A DNA stretch of 6,657 nucleotides. Origin: Chitinophagaceae bacterium (lineage in GTDB: Bacteria; Bacteroidota; Bacteroidia; Chitinophagales; Chitinophagaceae). The notes under the pieces are model-generated. The model worked only from the letters and a program-made list of their open reading frames with translations. It made no database searches and was not told the DNA's origin. The stretch is taken from contig CANIMM010000180.1 of assembly GCA_947468255.1 (NCBI GenBank), positions 1 to 6,657 on the forward strand. Direction: 5' to 3'. Below, one piece after another: positions 1 through 5,594 of this stretch; position 1 is the first letter of the stretch, and the number at the start of each line of letters is the position of its first letter. Made by a program: the position numbers and the translations under genes.

Positions 1-6
1 AAGATT

Positions 7-372
7 ATGAACGCAGTAGATTTTGTACACGAGCAGTTAACCGCAACTCCAGCTCTTCCTAAGTTTAAAGCAGGTGATAATATCACTGTAAATTATAAAA
101 TCGTTGAAGGCGCTAAAGAGCGTATTCAAAGCTTTAAGGGTGATGTAATCAAGCGTCAGGGAACTGGTGCCACTGCTACTTTTACCGTACGCAAAATGAG
201 TGATGGTGTAGGCGTAGAACGTTTATTCCCATTCTACTCTCCTAACATCGAGAGTATCGTATTGAATAAAGTAGGTAAAGTACGTCGTGCTAAATTGTTT
301 TATTTACGCGAAAGAAGCGGCAAAAGTGCCCGTATTCAAGAAAAGAGAATGGCCGTTGCACTTAAAAAGTAA
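7..372 (+). CDS. rplS: Large ribosomal subunit protein bL19
   Basis: This is ribosomal protein L19, a component of the 50S subunit that sits at the interface with the 30S subunit. The 121-residue product matches the usual family length of about 115 to 125. The visible family hallmarks are the KFKAGD segment near residue 19, the FKGDVI strand near 43, GVGVERLFPFYSPNIE at about 67 to 82, and the basic VGKVRRAKLFYLR block at about 89 to 101. The C-terminus is lysine/arginine rich, as expected for rRNA binding. The ATG at position 7 gives a normal N-terminus (MNAVDFVHEQL). Only six bases lie upstream, so an earlier start, the promoter and the preceding gene cannot be judged. A strong terminator follows 19 bases after the stop, so this gene ends its transcript. 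Identification is from sequence recognition and is secure. Confidence 0.97.
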   Translation: MNAVDFVHEQLTATPALPKFKAGDNITVNYKIVEGAKERIQSFKGDVIKRQGTGATATFTVRKMSDGVGVERLFPFYSPNIESIVLNKVGKVRRAKLFYLRERSGKSARIQEKRMAVALKK

Positions 373-391
373 GCAACTTGCAAAATATTTT

Positions 392-426
392 AAAAGCGAA
401 ATCCTATTGGATTTCGCTTTTTTTTT
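392..426 (+). terminator. Intrinsic terminator of rplS
   Basis: A perfect 13-bp stem (392-404 with 409-421) closes a four-base TATT loop, and its 3' side runs into nine consecutive T residues (418-426). This is a textbook Rho-independent terminator placed just after the rplS stop. On the opposite strand the stem is followed by only four T residues, so it should act mainly on plus-strand transcription. Confidence 0.93.
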
Positions 427-652
427 ACCTACCAAGAGCAGTTGCTTTTGTTTTACAATGAAAGGAGATTTTCTGGTTGAAATTTCTCCCTTTTATTCCC
501 CATCCAGCTTCCCTACACAAAGAGCATTTTTTCTTGTCGGGCAAGTAAGAAAAATGCTACCTATTGTAGAAATATCAAGTGCTATTGCTATCAGGTTGGT
601 AACAATAAAATTTACATTAACAGCTTTACAACATAGTTTTTGAGTAAAACGA
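427..652. other. Noncoding gap between rplS and tatA
   Basis: No protein-like reading frame is visible on either strand here. A plus-strand open frame running out of rplS to 643 encodes nothing recognisable and is antisense or out of frame to known sequence. The stretch has pyrimidine-rich runs and two imperfect hairpins: one at 461-493 (AAAGGAGA against TCTCCCTTT with a bulge) and a better one at 523-558, listed separately. No tRNA cloverleaf or other known RNA was recognised. Confidence 0.6.
523..558. repeat. Imperfect inverted repeat in rplS-tatA gap
   Basis: The arms AGCATTTTT (523-531) and AAAAATGCT (550-558) are perfectly complementary, with one further wobble pair. Inside them CTTG (533-536) pairs with CAAG (542-545) around a five-base TCGGG loop, leaving a three-base TAA bulge on the right side. 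There is no T-tract after it on the plus strand, so it is not an obvious terminator for rplS, which already has one. Its role is unknown. It could be a second weak terminator, an RNA end or simply a relic. Confidence 0.45.
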
Positions 653-682
653 TTTATTTAGCAAATATTTGAATTATATTTG
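653..682 (+). promoter_or_regulatory. Candidate Bacteroidota promoter for tatA
   Basis: TATATTTG at 675-682 is an exact match to the Bacteroidota -7 consensus TAnnTTTG. TTTA at 653-656, 18 bases upstream, matches three of four bases of the -33 consensus TTTG. Transcription would then begin at about 688-690, some 12 bases before the tatA ATG. The perfect palindrome CAAATATTTG (662-671) lies in the spacer between the two boxes. The region is AT-rich, so chance matches are possible. The consensus is established knowledge; the assignment here is inference. Confidence 0.45.
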
Positions 683-700
683 TTTCTCAAATCAATTACT

Positions 701-982
701 ATGATAGTTTCAAATGTGTTAGCAGCAGTTTTATTATTTGGAATGCCAGGCGGCTCCGAATGGATATTTATTATTTTGGCAATCGTTTTACTTTTTGGGG
801 GTAAAAAAATCCCTGAACTAATGAAAGGAATTGGCAAGGGTATGCGTGAATTTAAAGATGCCAAAGAAAACGTAAAAAGTGAAATTGAAGAGGGCATGAA
901 AGAAAAGGACAAAGAACAAGAAATTAGGGAATTAAGGCAACAGCTTCAAGATGCTAAGCAGGCTCAGGTTTTGCCTAAATAA
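701..982 (+). CDS. tatA: Twin-arginine translocase subunit TatA/TatE
   Basis: TatA oligomers form the membrane-thinning or pore element of the Tat pathway, which exports folded proteins carrying twin-arginine signals after TatC recognises them. From the ATG at 701 the protein has 93 residues. A hydrophobic membrane segment runs from about 21 to 33, followed by the hinge FGGKKIPEL and an amphipathic helix (about 35 to 54, including KGIGKGMREFKDA). A charged, coiled-coil-like tail rich in Glu, Lys and Gln completes it. The start is uncertain. A TTG at 680 would overlap the promoter candidate and is unlikely. The ATG at 743 would give a minimal canonical TatA (MPGGSEW), whereas 701 adds a short hydrophobic N-terminal stretch of a kind I associate with Bacteroidota TatA. 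No Shine-Dalgarno precedes either start. tatC is not in the window. Family call is firm; TatA versus TatB/E rests on the short length. Confidence 0.93.
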   Translation: MIVSNVLAAVLLFGMPGGSEWIFIILAIVLLFGGKKIPELMKGIGKGMREFKDAKENVKSEIEEGMKEKDKEQEIRELRQQLQDAKQAQVLPK

Positions 983-1005
983 ATTTTCTTTATTACAACT
1001 ACCCA

Positions 1006-1048
1006 TGGCTGAAGTAAATGACAGGATTCCTGCCATTCACTTCAGCCA
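1006..1048. repeat. Long near-perfect inverted repeat (REP-like hairpin) between tatA and gatA
   Basis: Two 20-base arms (1006-1025 and 1029-1048) flank a three-base ATT centre. Eighteen of 20 positions pair by Watson-Crick rules. The two exceptions are A opposite C on the plus strand, which become G-U wobbles in a minus-strand RNA, so the minus-strand transcript would form an unbroken hairpin. On the plus strand only a weak AATTTTAT follows, so termination of tatA is possible but not convincing. There is no minus-strand gene for it to terminate. A dispersed intergenic palindromic element or a regulatory hairpin in the gatA leader (the stem ends 32 bases before the TTG start) are the main alternatives. 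Confidence 0.7.
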
Positions 1049-1080
1049 ATTTTATAAAGGCAACCTAATCCTTTTTCAAA

Positions 1081-2544
1081 TTGTTCACTACTATAGCATC
1101 CTATCATCAGCAGCTTCTTTCAGGAGAAACCACCTGTGTGGCAATGGTAAACCATTACCTAGAGCAGATCAACCGGCACCAGCATTTAAATGCCTTTGTA
1201 CAAGTATATACAGCTGAAGCATTACAAAAGGCAGTTGCGCTCGATACCAAGCAAAAAGAAACTGGAATTACCGGAAGATTACACGGAGTAGTAATCGCTA
1301 TTAAAGATGTGCTAGCCTACAAAGGCCATACTCTTACAGCTGGTTCAAAAATATTAAATGGTTTTGTTTCTGTATACAATGCCAGTTCCATTCAGCGACT
1401 ATTAGATGAAGATGCCATTATCATTGGCAATTGCAATTGCGATGAATTTGCGATGGGTAGTACCAACGAAAATTCAGTTTACGGGAATGTACTCAATGCG
1501 GCAGATGAAACCAAAGTTCCTGGAGGATCATCTGGTGGCAGTGCAGTGGCTGTTCAGGCCGGAATGTGCATGGTTAGCCTAGGTAGTGACACCGGAGGAT
1601 CTGTAAGACAACCTGCAGACTTTTGTGGCATAGTAGGTTTAAAGCCTACCTATGGAACCATTTCTAGATATGGGCTTATTGCATATGCATCCTCCTTTGA
1701 CCAAATTGGAATTTTTAGTAAAAATATTGCCGATATCGCTTTAACGCTGGATGTAATTTCAGGTGAAGATGAATATGACAGCACCGCTTTAACAAAATCC
1801 TCAGAAGGAAAAGAAGCAAATTCGATTCAAAAAGGCTCTTTTACTTTATCTGCAGCAGCAGATAAAAAGTATACAATTGCTTATTTTAAGGAAGCCCTAT
1901 TCCACCCATCTTTGGATAAAGAAATCAAAGAAAGTATTTTATCCCTGATCGATCAATTGCAATTAGATGGTCATACCGTAGTGCCTGTTGAATTTGATTT
2001 ACTCGATCATATTGTGCCCGCCTATTACGTTTTAACCACGGCAGAAGCAAGTAGCAACCTTAGCAGGTATGATGGCGTAAGGTATGGACACCAAACCAGT
2101 AAACCGGTGGAAGATTTAACCGAATTTTACAAATGCAACCGAAGTGAAGGGTTTGGTAAAGAAGTGAAGCGCAGAATTTTGCTAGGCACTTTTGTTTTAA
2201 GTGCTGGTCACTACGACGCATATTTTAGTAAGGCCCAGCAGGTAAGGCGGCTGTTAATCAATAAAACAAATCTGCTCTTTAGCCAATATGATGCACTCAT
2301 TATGCCCACAGCGCCAACCACCGCAATGGCCATTGGAGCAAATGCAGATGACCCTATTGCGGTATACCTCGCTGATATTTATACCGTATTTGCAAATCTT
2401 ACTGGGCTGCCGGCAATATCCATACCTTTATTTAAACACAGCAATGGCATGCCATTTGGACTACAGATACTTACTAATAAACTAGAAGAAGATTCCTTAT
2501 TACAACTGTCTGCTACACTGATGGAAAAATACAGTTGTGAATAG
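1081..2544 (+). CDS. gatA: Asp-tRNA(Asn)/Glu-tRNA(Gln) amidotransferase subunit A
   Basis: GatA is the glutaminase subunit of the GatCAB complex. It releases ammonia from glutamine for GatB to amidate Glu-tRNA(Gln) and/or Asp-tRNA(Asn) in the cytoplasm. The 487 residues match the family length and show the amidase-signature Ser-cisSer-Lys triad: Lys75 in AIKD, Ser150 in GGSSGGS and Ser174 in SDTGGSVRQP. The Ser-Ser spacing of 24 equals that known for GatA. GatA-specific segments include KPTYGTISRYGL (about 188-199), SSFDQIG, SRYDGVRYG (about 328-336) and GFGKEVKRRILLGTFVLS. A stop at 1066 and no ATG before 1144 leave TTG at 1081 as the best start. Starting at 1144 would remove the first helix of the family fold (YHQQLLSGETT). 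A Ser/Lys-rich stretch at about 233-263 looks like a surface insertion. gatB and gatC are not adjacent, which is common outside operons. A lytic transglycosylase gene follows 9 bases later. Confidence 0.95.
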   Translation: MFTTIASYHQQLLSGETTCVAMVNHYLEQINRHQHLNAFVQVYTAEALQKAVALDTKQKETGITGRLHGVVIAIKDVLAYKGHTLTAGSKILNGFVSVYNASSIQRLLDEDAIIIGNCNCDEFAMGSTNENSVYGNVLNAADETKVPGGSSGGSAVAVQAGMCMVSLGSDTGGSVRQPADFCGIVGLKPTYGTISRYGLIAYASSFDQIGIFSKNIADIALTLDVISGEDEYDSTALTKSSEGKEANSIQKGSFTLSAAADKKYTIAYFKEALFHPSLDKEIKESILSLIDQLQLDGHTVVPVEFDLLDHIVPAYYVLTTAEASSNLSRYDGVRYGHQTSKPVEDLTEFYKCNRSEGFGKEVKRRILLGTFVLSAGHYDAYFSKAQQVRRLLINKTNLLFSQYDALIMPTAPTTAMAIGANADDPIAVYLADIYTVFANLTGLPAISIPLFKHSNGMPFGLQILTNKLEEDSLLQLSATLMEKYSCE

Positions 2545-2553
2545 CTGAACAAA

Positions 2554-3753
2554 ATGAACCGATTTTTACAGATATCGATGTTATCACTCTTAGCCCTACA
2601 TCCATCTGCAGGCAACGCTTTTACTTCTACAAATTGCGCTCAGCAAGTAATTATTCAGGATACCTTCATAAAAGAAGATACGACCAGAGAGAACCAGTTG
2701 ATAGAGGAGGTGATCAATTCCAAGAAAATTCCTACAAAAGAAAATGTTCAGTTTTTTAACCAATTGAATAAATATGGTTTTAAAAATCTCTTTTCCAACA
2801 ACACTTTTAACAGTAGCCTCGCTTATAAAACTCAAATCAACCCGAATGCTGAACTTTTTGTACAGGAGTACATTAAACGCCATAGCGACCATTTGCAAAA
2901 AATGAAGCGATGGGGCCAACCCTATTTCAATTTAATTGAATCGGTATTGCAGCAGTATGGATTACCCAAGGAATTGAAATATATTGCCGTAATTGAATCC
3001 AACTTAAGCACTGCCGCTACCAGTAATAAGGGTGCAGGAGGCCCTTGGCAATTTATGCCCTATACCGCAAGAGACTTTGGTTTGGTGGTAAACCATTACC
3101 AGGATGAACGAAGAGATTACTTCAAAAGCACACATGCTGCCGCCAAATACCTACTGATATTATACCGAGAACTGCATGACTGGCTACTAGTAATGGCGGC
3201 CTACAATGGCGGCCCTGGCAAAGTGTATTCAGCGATTAAAAAAAGTGGTAGCAAAAATTTCTGGAACCTTCAATTCTATCTTCCTGAAGAATCTAGGACC
3301 TATGTAAAACGGTTTATTGCCACCCACTATATAATGGAAGGAACAGGGGGAGTAACTACAGCAGGTAATGTTGGCAGTGCAACAGCTAATGAAGCAGCAG
3401 GCGCTAATCATCAAGCCGGCAATTTGAATCAAAATTTGAAAATCAAGGAGACGGACTTATCTGCAGAAGAGTTATTAACTGTTGAAATATTGCCGATTTC
3501 CGGGAAATACAATTCCCTAATTATTGCAAAAAAAATTGCAATGGAGATTGCAATGTTCAACCACTACAATCCAAATTTTGATGACGCCATGTCATCTTCA
3601 GGAAATTTTGACCTCAGGCTACCTCCCGATAAAATGCAGTTATTTATAACTAACAAATATCCGATACTAAACGAGTCGCTTCAGGCCTTATTGAATGGCA
3701 CTGCTATTCCTATTGAAAAAACATTTATTCAAAAAGAGAAGAAAAAAAATTAA
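2554..3753 (+). CDS. Secreted MltD-like lytic transglycosylase (SLT domain, no LysM)
   Basis: This is probably a murein lytic transglycosylase that cleaves the MurNAc-GlcNAc bond of peptidoglycan with formation of 1,6-anhydro-MurNAc in the periplasm. An N-terminal signal peptide is visible (MNRF, hydrophobic core to about residue 15, likely cleavage after GNA at 22), with no lipobox. The SLT catalytic domain spans about residues 122 to 262. It shows the catalytic Glu148 in AVIESNLS, then GAGGPWQFMPYTA (160-172), the partly conserved YQDERRDYFKSTHAAAKYL region, and AAYNGGPG (215-222). A Gly/Ala/Asn/Thr-rich linker (about 263-295) leads to a C-terminal part (about 300-399) with DLRLPPDK, a motif also seen downstream of the SLT domain in MltD proteins, and a very basic end. 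No LysM repeat is recognisable, unlike E. coli MltD. It starts 9 bases after gatA and is likely co-transcribed. Its end faces pabB. Domain call is firm; the exact subfamily is less so. Confidence 0.9.
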   Translation: MNRFLQISMLSLLALHPSAGNAFTSTNCAQQVIIQDTFIKEDTTRENQLIEEVINSKKIPTKENVQFFNQLNKYGFKNLFSNNTFNSSLAYKTQINPNAELFVQEYIKRHSDHLQKMKRWGQPYFNLIESVLQQYGLPKELKYIAVIESNLSTAATSNKGAGGPWQFMPYTARDFGLVVNHYQDERRDYFKSTHAAAKYLLILYRELHDWLLVMAAYNGGPGKVYSAIKKSGSKNFWNLQFYLPEESRTYVKRFIATHYIMEGTGGVTTAGNVGSATANEAAGANHQAGNLNQNLKIKETDLSAEELLTVEILPISGKYNSLIIAKKIAMEIAMFNHYNPNFDDAMSSSGNFDLRLPPDKMQLFITNKYPILNESLQALLNGTAIPIEKTFIQKEKKKN

Positions 3754-3755
3754 AC

Positions 3756-5042
3756 TCATGTTTGCTGCAGCACCTGCTGCATCGCTTTTGCCTTAAGCAT
3801 GCATTCCTCATATTCTTCAGCTGCATTACTGTAAAACGTAATGGCACTGCCGGTCTGAAAAGATATATATTCAGTAGAAGCATTGTACAAAATACTTCTG
3901 ATCACTACATTGAAATCTGCATCTCCCTGCGGATTTACATAACCAATCGCTCCGGAAAAAAGTCCTCTTTTAGTCTGTTCGTAGCGCTCGATGATTTCCA
4001 AAACACTTTTTTTGGGAGCCCCCGTCATACTTCCCATGGGAAATGTAGCCTTCACCACATCTACCCAATTTAGCCCATCTTCCAATTCGCCACTAATGGT
4101 GCTAATCATCTGGTGAACCTGCGGAAAACTATATATTCCAAATAGTTCATCCACCTCTACGGACCCCCACTTACAAACTCGACTAAGGTCATTTCGAACC
4201 AAGTCAACCACCATTACATTTTCACTTCTTTCCTTTTCGCTATTCAGTAAGTTTTGTTTGCTGAATGCATCCAGCTCCGGGCTAGACAAATTACGTTTAG
4301 CGGTTCCTTTGATTGGCTGAGAAAATATTTTATTGCCTGATTTTTTAAAATACCTTTCGGGACTTGCGCAAATGCAAAACTTATCATTTAATCGGTACAG
4401 CGCAGAAAATGGATTGGGCGAAATGGTAACGAGTGAACAGTAAATACTTACTGGATCGATGACTGCACCTTCCGCAAAAAATTCCTGGCAAAAATTAACT
4501 TCATAACAATCGCCACGCAAAATATGCTGCTGCAGTTTTTTTACAATTTCAATATAGGCTTCCGAAGAAATCCGTTGCTGAATATCGAGTTTAGCGGGAT
4601 GGGTTTTTTCAATATGAATTGCACTAGACTCAATCGATGCGAAAATAGCCTCGGCCCCCGAATCACAATGAATAGTCACCTCATTTTCCTTTAACTGCAA
4701 TACAATCTCGGGCACAAAAAAGAATGCATCCGGAAAATGAATTCCATCAAAATTAGCAGAGCTAACTGAGGCAATTTCATTTTTTAGATCATAGCCTAAA
4801 TGACCGAATATCCAATCTTGTTGATCTTTTGAAAACGTTTTCAGTAACTCAAAAACAGCTCCTTCACTGGGTTCAATTTTTTGCTTACAGCCTGCCGCCA
4901 ATAAACATTCAAAAGCAGGTGCTTCAAAATGATATTGTCTGTTATCCAGCAAACAAAAAATGTTGAACGGTTGTACCCAGTTCAACATTTTAGTTCTGAA
5001 ATCAGTAAAATTATCTATTGGAAAAGAGATGGCTTTTTTCAC
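3756..5042 (-). CDS. pabB: Aminodeoxychorismate synthase component I
   Basis: PabB converts chorismate, with ammonia supplied by a PabA glutaminase, to 4-amino-4-deoxychorismate, the precursor of p-aminobenzoate and folate. The 428 residues carry a weakly conserved N-terminal part (1 to about 150) and the full chorismate-binding domain (about 160 to 425). Landmarks are GDCYEVNFCQEF (177-188), SPER with Glu229, QPIKGTAKR with Lys245, VDLVRNDLSRVC (279-290), FPMGSMTGAPKKSVLEIIE (334-352), GLFSGAIGY and AAEEYEECMLKA. Lys in PIKGT marks PabB, since anthranilate synthase TrpE has Ala there, and the Glu-Lys spacing of 16 equals that of E. coli PabB (258/274). The first codon appears to be GTG; the next in-frame ATG (4988) would drop 18 residues that look family-like. 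No PabC domain is fused, and pabA is not in view. It lies 47 bases after the charged-block gene. Confidence 0.93.
   Translation of the reverse strand: MKKAISFPIDNFTDFRTKMLNWVQPFNIFCLLDNRQYHFEAPAFECLLAAGCKQKIEPSEGAVFELLKTFSKDQQDWIFGHLGYDLKNEIASVSSANFDGIHFPDAFFFVPEIVLQLKENEVTIHCDSGAEAIFASIESSAIHIEKTHPAKLDIQQRISSEAYIEIVKKLQQHILRGDCYEVNFCQEFFAEGAVIDPVSIYCSLVTISPNPFSALYRLNDKFCICASPERYFKKSGNKIFSQPIKGTAKRNLSSPELDAFSKQNLLNSEKERSENVMVVDLVRNDLSRVCKWGSVEVDELFGIYSFPQVHQMISTISGELEDGLNWVDVVKATFPMGSMTGAPKKSVLEIIERYEQTKRGLFSGAIGYVNPQGDADFNVVIRSILYNASTEYISFQTGSAITFYSNAAEEYEECMLKAKAMQQVLQQT
3766..3781. terminator. Possible bidirectional terminator at convergent gene ends
   Basis: TGCAGCA (3766-3772) and TGCTGCA (3775-3781) form a 7-bp stem around two bases, inside the last codons of pabB and 12 bases after the transglycosylase stop. 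On the plus strand it is followed by TCGCTTTT. On the minus strand T-rich sequence (3738-3753) begins only after seven other bases. Both T-tracts are poor by standard criteria, and the repeat may merely reflect Gln/Ala codons at the end of pabB. It is the only hairpin I see where both transcripts must end. Confidence 0.25.
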
Positions 5043-5089
5043 TTGTTTATTTTTCCATATCGTTGATCACCAACGGCTTTAGGAGCAGA

Positions 5090-5515
5090 TTAAAAATCTT
5101 CGTCATCATCAAATCCACCACCTCCATCCAAGTCATCAAAGCCAAGGTCTTTAAAATCGTCTTCGATCTTAAAATCATCTTCTTCATCCTTTGCAGATTT
5201 TTTTCCTGTGGCTTTTTTTGAAGTAGACTTGGGTATATCAAATTCGTCAAAATCTGGATCCCAATCATCCGACACTTCGCCCTTTTCCCATTCATCCGCT
5301 TCATCCGCATCTTCTTCCTCCTCGTCGTCAGCGTCCTTGCTTTTTTTTGATCCTGCCTTGCCTTTCTTTAAGGGTGCAGTTTCTTCGTCCTCATCCTCCT
5401 CGTCTTCGTCCTCATCCTTTTTGGATTTAGAGGAAGCCTTTACAGCTGATTTTTTAGAAGCTGGCTCCTCAACATTGGGAGTTGCTTTTTTTACTTTGTC
5501 TGATTTAGTAGCCAT
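5090..5515 (-). CDS. Charged low-complexity protein of unknown function
   Basis: I do not recognise a named family. The 141-residue product alternates basic and acidic blocks: a Lys/Ser/Ala-rich N-terminus (1-33), an Asp/Glu run (34-45), a Lys/Gly/Ser block (47-60), a long acidic block (61-93) containing DDWDPDFDEFDIP, a Lys/Ser/Thr block (96-109), and an acidic Asp/Phe-rich tail with GGGG ending in DDDEDF. There is no signal peptide, membrane segment or folded-domain signature, and it is probably largely disordered and cytoplasmic. The only ATG-led frame fits in the gap between purA and pabB on the same strand, and the pure Asp/Glu versus Lys block pattern is retained in this frame, so I judge it real. 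The opposite-strand frame is merely poly-Ser. Basic blocks could touch nucleic acid and the acidic tail could contact proteins; that is inference only. Confidence 0.8.
   Translation of the reverse strand: MATKSDKVKKATPNVEEPASKKSAVKASSKSKKDEDEDEEDEDEETAPLKKGKAGSKKSKDADDEEEEDADEADEWEKGEVSDDWDPDFDEFDIPKSTSKKATGKKSAKDEEDDFKIEDDFKDLGFDDLDGGGGFDDDEDF
5382..5417 (-). repeat. 21-bp-spaced direct repeat inside the charged-block gene
   Basis: The same 15 bases occur at 5382-5396 and 5403-5417, offset by 21 bases (seven codons), and encode the DEDED/DEDEE parts of the first acidic run. This looks like an in-frame tandem duplication in which two units survive. It would change the length of the acidic block without disturbing the frame. 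Confidence 0.6.
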
Positions 5516-5594
5516 ATATCAACTTATTAATGCTGTAAAATTCCGATAGATTTTTAAATTGCCAAAAAAATAGGCATGTTTTTTTTAATTATTC

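Noticed and set aside
287..643. Open frame overlapping the rplS end and the following gap on the plus strand
   Set aside because: It begins inside rplS in another frame, runs through the terminator hairpin and encodes no recognisable or protein-like sequence.
658..912. Minus-strand open frame over tatA
   Set aside because: It is the antisense shadow of a firmly identified TatA, rich in Ser/Ile/Phe as expected from complementing Lys/Glu codons.
3762..4073. Plus-strand frame over the pabB 3' half
   Set aside because: It is antisense to conserved PabB catalytic motifs, which fully explain the sequence.
3756..5042. Anthranilate synthase TrpE as the identity of the pabB gene
   Set aside because: The PIKGT motif has the lysine characteristic of PabB, where TrpE has alanine, and no trp genes are nearby.
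5061..5075. Five-bp hairpin CGTTG/CAACG between the charged-block gene and pabB
   Set aside because: It is too short to be a terminator and lacks a T-tract on the minus strand.
5047..5310. Second minus-strand frame inside the charged-block gene
   Set aside because: It is an out-of-frame reading of the same repetitive acidic codons and ends just before pabB; nothing about it looks like a real protein.
5208..5549. Plus-strand frame encoding long serine runs
   Set aside because: The serine runs are the complement of Asp/Glu codon runs in the charged-block gene, and the frame has no sensible N-terminus or family.
5560..5586. Small hairpin (TGCC/GGCA) followed by eight T residues on the plus strand
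   Set aside because: The stem is only 4 bp with a nine-base loop and there is no plus-strand gene to terminate; on the minus strand no T-tract follows. It is probably AT-rich chance.
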